A DNA stretch of 10,266 nt. Source: JBEKSX01 sp049516635 (GTDB taxonomy: Bacteria; Bacteroidota; Ignavibacteria; Tepidaquicellales; OLB5). Positions 6,751-10,266 of this stretch are shown one piece after another. The DNA lies in assembly GCA_049516635.1 (NCBI GenBank), contig JBEKSX010000103.1:1-10266 (forward strand), written 5' to 3'. Numbering within the stretch: the first letter of the stretch is position 1; each line of letters starts with the position of its first letter. A program made the position numbers and the translations under genes. The notes under the pieces are model-generated. The model saw only the letters and a program-made list of their open reading frames with translations. It did not search any database and was not told the DNA's origin.

Positions 6751-6849
6751 ATGATGAATAAAATTGTACAAACTTTGGAACATATCCTTAAGATTAATTC
6801 ACCCAGCGGATACACTATCGAAGTGATCAATTATATAGGGAGTTTTTAA
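6751..6849 (+). pseudogene. Truncated N-terminus of an M42-like aminopeptidase
   Basis: Two adjacent ATGs (6751, 6754) open a 32-codon frame. It reads LEHILKINSPSGYTIEVINYI (residues 9-29) and then stops at TAA (6847-6849). The SPSGYT.EVI.YI pattern is the N-terminal signature of M42-family (glutamyl/deblocking) aminopeptidases, which are normally about 340-360 residues with metal ligands further along. None of the rest of the enzyme is present in any frame before rarA. The stop falls 7 bases before the stem of an intrinsic terminator. I infer that the gene was cut off by a deletion or recombination that joined its 5' end to a terminator. It is unlikely to be functional, though a 32-residue peptide could still be made. 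The family assignment rests on a short motif. Confidence 0.5.
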
Positions 6850-6856
6850 AAATTGG

Positions 6857-6890
6857 ACAAGGGAGTTAATCCCCCTTGTTTTATCTCTTT
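6857..6890 (+). terminator. Intrinsic terminator before rarA
   Basis: ACAAGGG (6857-6863) pairs perfectly with CCCTTGT (6873-6879) across a 9-base loop, followed by a T-rich run TTTTATCTCTTT (6879-6890). This is a standard Rho-independent terminator. It ends the metF-aldolase-ddl-ftsB unit and the M42-like remnant, so rarA should have its own promoter in 6891-6989. That stretch is AT-rich, but I cannot pick out a convincing promoter in it. Confidence 0.7.
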
Positions 6891-6989
6891 AGACTGCTTT
6901 AATATTACTAACACAGAAATAGACCATTCATCAGTTTACCTTTTTTATTCACGAAATTATAATTACAATTGTCAAATTAATTTAGAGCA

Positions 6990-8312
6990 TTGGAACTTTT
7001 CGAAGGAAGTAATAAAAAGGTTCGGCAGGAACTTGATAAAAATCAACCTCTTGCGGAGCGGATGCGTCCAAAAACGCTTGATGCTTTCGTAGGTCAAAAA
7101 CACCTCGTTGGTGAACGCAAGCCCATCCGGCTCATGATAGAGAAGAACGATATCGTCTCGATGATATTATGGGGTCCTCCGGGTGTGGGTAAAACAACTC
7201 TGGCACTTATCATCGCAAACCTTGTAAATGCGGATTTTATACAGCTTTCGGCAGTCTCCTCCGGAGTAAAGGATGTACGGGATGCCATCATGAGGGCAGA
7301 ATTTAACCTGAAAAACCTCGATAAAAAGACAATACTGTTTATCGATGAGATACACCGCTTTAATAAAGCCCAGCAGGATTCGCTTCTCCACAGTGTTGAA
7401 AAGGGAATAGTGATCCTGATAGGAGCAACTACAGAAAATCCTTCATTCGAAGTTATATCACCCCTGCTTTCCAGATGCCGGACATATATACTTGAAGAAC
7501 TTTCAAAAGAAGATTTTCAATTTATTATCTCGAATACACTGAAAAATGATGTTTATCTGAGCAAGAAAAAGATAGAAATAGTTGATGAAAATTTTTTGAT
7601 AAAATTATCGAGCGGCGATGCACGCAGATTACTGAACGGGCTTGAACTTGGTGTGAAACTGGCAAAACAAAGCAAGAATGGAACTATTAAACTGACAAAT
7701 GATATCTTTAAAGAAGCTTTCCAGGCGAAATATATTAAATACGATAAGAACCAGGAAGAACATTACAACATTATCTCGGCATTCATAAAGAGCATGAGGG
7801 GCAGCGATCCGGATGCTGCTATATACTGGCTCGCCCGCATGCTGAAAGGCGGTGAAGACCCGAAGTTCATAGCAAGGCGGATGCTCATTCTAGCAGCTGA
7901 AGATATAGGTAATGCTGATCCTTATGCTTTAACTTTAGCAACAAGTACTTTCACGGCTGTTACATACATAGGCATGCCGGAATCACAGATCATATTATCG
8001 CAGACGGCAGCCTATCTTGCAAGCTGTCCCAAGAGCAATTCTGCGGTTGCTGCAATAGGTATGGCAAACAATGATGTTGAAAACCTGCCGAACTACGATG
8101 TCCCGCTTCATATCAGGAATGCACCAACAAAGCTTATGAAAGAGCTGGGTTATCATAAAGGGTATAAATACTCCCATGATTACGAAGGCAATTTTACAGA
8201 ACAGCAATATCTGCCAGATGAATTGAAGGACAAGATCTATTATTTCCCAGGAGAAAATGAGCCTAAGATCAAAGAGAGATTAAATAAGCTCTGGAAAAAT
8301 AAAAAAAGATAA
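6990..8312 (+). CDS. rarA: Replication-associated recombination protein A (AAA+ ATPase, MgsA/WRNIP1 family)
   Basis: RarA is a DNA-dependent AAA+ ATPase related to clamp-loader subunits that acts at stalled replication forks. The 440-residue length is typical. Motifs in order: LAERMRPKTLDAFVGQKHL (21-39, the family's N-terminal signature), Walker A GPPGVGKTT (62-70), Walker B ILFIDEIHRF (115-124), sensor 1 GATTENPSF (145-153), the arginine-finger region LLSRCRTY (159-166), sensor 2 GDARRLLN (209-216), and the tetramerisation/C-terminal domain with DPDAAIYWLARMLKGGEDP (273-291), RRMLILAAEDIGNADP (296-311) and the end motif YKYSHDY...QQYLPD (392-410). The start is TTG at 6990: MELFEG matches the usual MDLF beginning and no in-frame ATG precedes the core. 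AGAG lies a few bases upstream as a weak ribosome site. It follows a terminator, so it opens a new transcription unit. Confidence 0.95.
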   Translation: MELFEGSNKKVRQELDKNQPLAERMRPKTLDAFVGQKHLVGERKPIRLMIEKNDIVSMILWGPPGVGKTTLALIIANLVNADFIQLSAVSSGVKDVRDAIMRAEFNLKNLDKKTILFIDEIHRFNKAQQDSLLHSVEKGIVILIGATTENPSFEVISPLLSRCRTYILEELSKEDFQFIISNTLKNDVYLSKKKIEIVDENFLIKLSSGDARRLLNGLELGVKLAKQSKNGTIKLTNDIFKEAFQAKYIKYDKNQEEHYNIISAFIKSMRGSDPDAAIYWLARMLKGGEDPKFIARRMLILAAEDIGNADPYALTLATSTFTAVTYIGMPESQIILSQTAAYLASCPKSNSAVAAIGMANNDVENLPNYDVPLHIRNAPTKLMKELGYHKGYKYSHDYEGNFTEQQYLPDELKDKIYYFPGENEPKIKERLNKLWKNKKR

Positions 8313-8361
8313 GGATAAGAGTTCTCCCAGCTGCAGCATTGATATTAAACCAATAATATTT

Positions 8362-9135
8362 ATGACTTATCAAACAATATTATATAAAGAAACAGGAAGC
8401 ATCGCAGATGTGATTCTGAATCGTCCTGAAAAGAGGAACGCACTTAATGATGTGATGATGAAAGAGATTATCGCAGTATTTTCTGAAATAAGCACTAATA
8501 AAAGTATGAGAGTTGTTGTCCTATCGGGAGCGGGAAGCAATTTCTGTTCGGGTATGGATCTGGATTATCTGCAAAAAATATCAAAGTATGATCTGGAACA
8601 GAACAAAGCTGATTCACAGAATTTTAAGAATATGCTTCTCGCTATATATGGATGTTCTAAACCTGTTATTGCTAAGGTTTCCGGATATGCATTAGCAGGC
8701 GGCTGCGGAATCGCAACATGCTGTGATATGATCATAGCCGATGAGACGGCGAAGTTTGGTTATCCTGAGGTGAAGATAGGTTTTATTCCAGCTATAGTTA
8801 TGCCTTTTTTATTGAAAAGAATATCAGAAACCCACGCAAAGGACCTGATGCTGACAGCGCGGGTAATAAATGCAGATGAGGCTCTAAGAATGGAGATGAT
8901 AAATGCGATAACAACGAAAGATGCTCTTGATGATAAAGTGAACGAGTTTTGCACACTTTTCAAAAATAACTCATTGTATTCGATCTCGCTAACTAAAGAA
9001 TTGTTGAGGAAAATATCCGGAGTGAATTATGAATATGCACTTGAATATGCGAGTGAGCTTAATGCGGAAACAAGAATGACCGAAGATTTTAAACAGGGCA
9101 TAGAAAATTTTATAAATAAAAGAAAAAATAAATGA
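8362..9135 (+). CDS. Enoyl-CoA hydratase/isomerase family protein (methylglutaconyl-CoA hydratase-like)
   Basis: This is a crotonase-fold enzyme of 257 residues, normal for the family, acting on acyl-CoA thioesters in the cytoplasm. Visible features: ILNRPEKRNALND (18-30), the first oxyanion-hole segment FCSGMDL (61-67), and the second segment YALAGGCG (109-116). Of the two glutamates of classical enoyl-CoA hydratase (rat Glu144 and Glu164), the second is present as E136 in YPEVKIG. The first is replaced by G116, exactly 20 residues earlier. The following FIPAIVMPFLLKRI segment replaces the usual IPGxGGTQRL and resembles the LiuC/methylglutaconyl-CoA hydratase-like branch. The enzyme may therefore be an isomerase or a specialised hydratase, and the substrate cannot be told. 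It starts with ATG 49 bases after rarA and overlaps the DUF2461 gene by ATGA, suggesting coupled translation. Confidence 0.9.
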   Translation: MTYQTILYKETGSIADVILNRPEKRNALNDVMMKEIIAVFSEISTNKSMRVVVLSGAGSNFCSGMDLDYLQKISKYDLEQNKADSQNFKNMLLAIYGCSKPVIAKVSGYALAGGCGIATCCDMIIADETAKFGYPEVKIGFIPAIVMPFLLKRISETHAKDLMLTARVINADEALRMEMINAITTKDALDDKVNEFCTLFKNNSLYSISLTKELLRKISGVNYEYALEYASELNAETRMTEDFKQGIENFINKRKNK

Positions 9136-9794
9136 TACAGGGATCAACATTAGATTTTCTAAAAGGACTTAAACGTCACAACAACCGCGAGTGGTTTAAT
9201 AAAAACAAAGAACTTTATGATGATGCGAAAAAAGATTTTGAAGGATTCATAAGTGAATTGATACACAGAGTTTCCGAATTTGACAGAGCGGTCGAAGGTC
9301 TTCAGATCAAGGACTGCGTGTTCAGGATATACAGAGATGTCCGTTTCTCAAAAGATAAAACGCCGTATAAATATCATTTCGGTGCTGTTGTGGGTGAGGG
9401 CGGAAGAAGATCGGAACTGGCATCTTATTATTTTCATATTGAACCCGGCGGAAACTCTCTGCTCGCCGGAGGCAAATGGATGCCGTCGAATGAACATCTG
9501 CTGGCGATCAGGAACGGTATATTTGCTAATTTGAAGGAGTTTAATAAGATCATTAATGATAAAGATTTCAAAAAATACTTTCGCACGCTGTCCGATGAGA
9601 AACTGAGTTCCGCTCCAAGAGGATTTCCTAAAGACCATCCGGATATCGAGCTTATCAAGTTTAAGAGTTACTCGGTGTATACTCCGATGAAGGATGAACA
9701 GGTCCTTTCAAAATCTATTGCTGATTATTCTGTAAAAGTATTTAAGGCAGTGGTTCCGTTCAATACCTTCTTGAATGATTGTATGAGGAAATAA
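9132..9794 (+). CDS. DUF2461 / TIGR02453 family protein
   Basis: This is a conserved protein of unknown biochemical function, 220 residues, the normal length for the family. The family signature is plain: FLKGLKRHNNREWFNKNKELYDDAK (9-33), with the typical L..N.NreWF..nk..Y pattern, VFRIYRDVRFSKDKTPYKYHFGA (63-85), and YYFHIEPGGNSLLAGGKWMPSNEHLLAIR (99-127), matching the family's yy.hi.pg.s..gGG.w.P....l..iR. There is no signal peptide or membrane segment, so it is cytoplasmic. Its ATG overlaps the stop of the enoyl-CoA hydratase-like gene (ATGA), so it is co-translated with it; a functional link is not shown by this. It is the last gene of the rarA group and is followed by a palindromic repeat element that may end the transcript. 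Confidence 0.92.
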   Translation: MIQGSTLDFLKGLKRHNNREWFNKNKELYDDAKKDFEGFISELIHRVSEFDRAVEGLQIKDCVFRIYRDVRFSKDKTPYKYHFGAVVGEGGRRSELASYYFHIEPGGNSLLAGGKWMPSNEHLLAIRNGIFANLKEFNKIINDKDFKKYFRTLSDEKLSSAPRGFPKDHPDIELIKFKSYSVYTPMKDEQVLSKSIADYSVKVFKAVVPFNTFLNDCMRK

Positions 9795-9812
9795 GGAAGG
9801 TCAATAACAACT

Positions 9813-9925
9813 TGTCATTCCTGCCTGCCCGTTCCGCAGGAGGGTGAAAACAGGAATCCGGGTTACCTTGATATAAAATTGGATTCCCGCTGGAGTTGAC
9901 CCGCTTTATGCGGGCGGGAATGACA
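9813..9925. repeat. MITE/REP-like palindromic element with terminal inverted repeats
   Basis: The 113-base element is bounded by perfect 9-base inverted repeats, TGTCATTCC (9813-9821) and GGAATGACA (9917-9925), which extend to about 16 bases with two T/C differences that would still pair as G-U in RNA. Internally GGAATCC (9853-9859) and GGATTCC (9881-9887) are also inverted, and each half folds on its own: ATTCCTG/CAGGAAT (9817-9823, 9851-9857) and ATTCCCGC/GCGGGAAT (9883-9890, 9914-9921) with an inner CCCGC/GCGGG hairpin (9900-9914). It has no coding capacity and is visibly richer in G and C than its surroundings. Elements beginning GTCATTCC and ending GGAATGAC are common dispersed repeats in bacterial genomes. 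It lies between convergent genes, where it may also end transcription from both sides. I see no clear target-site duplication. Confidence 0.8.
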
Positions 9926-9942
9926 TAAGAAATGATTCTTTT

Positions 9943-10257
9943 TTACGATTGCACCCGTATCAATATCTGCTGAATGATAGTCCCCGTATCATCGAAATCC
10001 TTCAGTGATGTCCTGCATTTGAAATAATCCATTCCTTTCCGGTACTGAAGAACGAGGATCTCAGTCACCACACCTGAAATCGTTATCTCTTTATCGGGAG
10101 TAGAACTCATAAGGAGGTCATCACCCGATTTTGAAACTATCACGAAGATGCCGAAATATCCGTTCTTATTATCATCGTGATATACTTCCCGTGATTTGAT
10201 AGTTGTCCTGTCCTCTTTTTTATCATAAGCTATCGAATCGGAACAGGTTATCTTCAT
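9943..10257 (-). CDS. Hypothetical protein, 5' end possibly outside the window
   Basis: I do not recognise this protein. The visible 104 residues are rich in charged residues and beta-prone segments (GYFGIFVIVSKSG, EITISGVVTEILVLQYRKG, GTIIQQILIRV). There is no signal peptide or membrane helix in this part. An ATG lies at 10257-10255, but the frame stays open through the last nine bases of the window, so the true start may lie further upstream and the protein may be longer. It converges on the DUF2461 gene, with the palindromic repeat element between them, 17 bases beyond its stop. Regular amino-acid composition and the absence of stops over 104 codons support a real gene, but it has no recognisable motif. 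Confidence 0.6.
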   Translation of the reverse strand: MKITCSDSIAYDKKEDRTTIKSREVYHDDNKNGYFGIFVIVSKSGDDLLMSSTPDKEITISGVVTEILVLQYRKGMDYFKCRTSLKDFDDTGTIIQQILIRVQS

Positions 10258-10266
10258 AGTATAGGA

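Noticed and set aside
6853..7092. 79-codon plus-strand frame starting in the terminator
   Set aside because: It begins at a TTG inside the terminator region, overlaps the secure RarA start in another frame and has no motif.
1..10266. CRISPR array, tRNA, rRNA or defence island
   Set aside because: I saw no direct-repeat/spacer pattern, no tRNA- or rRNA-like sequence and no nuclease, toxin or phage gene on either strand.

Overview
The window looks like ordinary chromosomal DNA from an AT-rich bacterium of the Bacteroidota/Chlorobiota/Ignavibacteriota group. The evidence is the sub-type of several proteins (MetF reads like the Bacteroidota form, with the signature VRKRPGT-type region, PHLLCHGFTREETEDAL and PGLK), the almost complete absence of Shine-Dalgarno sequences in front of otherwise secure genes, frequent TTG starts, and a good TAnnTTTG-type -7 element in the main intergenic region. 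The exact lineage is inference; no rRNA gene or taxonomic marker is present.

Layout. Bases 71-2252 are read on the minus strand: a glutamate dehydrogenase, then a small secreted protein of unknown function with a C-terminal membrane anchor, then a 63-codon remnant of the C-terminal domain of HemW that directly abuts the previous stop codon. A 393-base AT-rich divergent intergenic region (2253-2645) follows and carries two inverted repeats. On the plus strand come a secreted TolB-like PD40 beta-propeller protein (2646-3728) and a tight run of metF, a class II aldolase, ddl and an FtsB/DivIC-like septum protein (3750-6716). A 32-residue remnant of an M42-like peptidase N-terminus (6751-6849) is closed by an intrinsic terminator. 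A second plus-strand group then follows: rarA (AAA+ ATPase), an enoyl-CoA hydratase-family gene and a DUF2461 gene (6990-9794). Between the convergent gene ends lies a 113-base palindromic repeat element (9813-9925). A minus-strand protein of unknown function occupies the right edge.

How the genes fit together. The metF-aldolase-ddl-ftsB run combines one-carbon metabolism, sugar-phosphate or aldehyde chemistry, peptidoglycan precursor synthesis and cell division. The genes are tightly spaced (6-base gap, TTGA overlap, 25-base gap), so they are probably co-transcribed, but they do not form one pathway. rarA (replication-fork maintenance), the enoyl-CoA hydratase homologue and the DUF2461 gene (ATGA overlap with the preceding gene) form a second likely unit of unrelated housekeeping genes.

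I found no convincing new defence, secretion or biosynthetic system. The most useful observations are two gene fragments (HemW tail, M42 head) pointing to past rearrangements, the MITE/REP-like element near the right edge, an enoyl-CoA hydratase homologue missing one of the two classical catalytic glutamates, two candidate operators in the divergent intergenic region, and heavy use of TTG starts.
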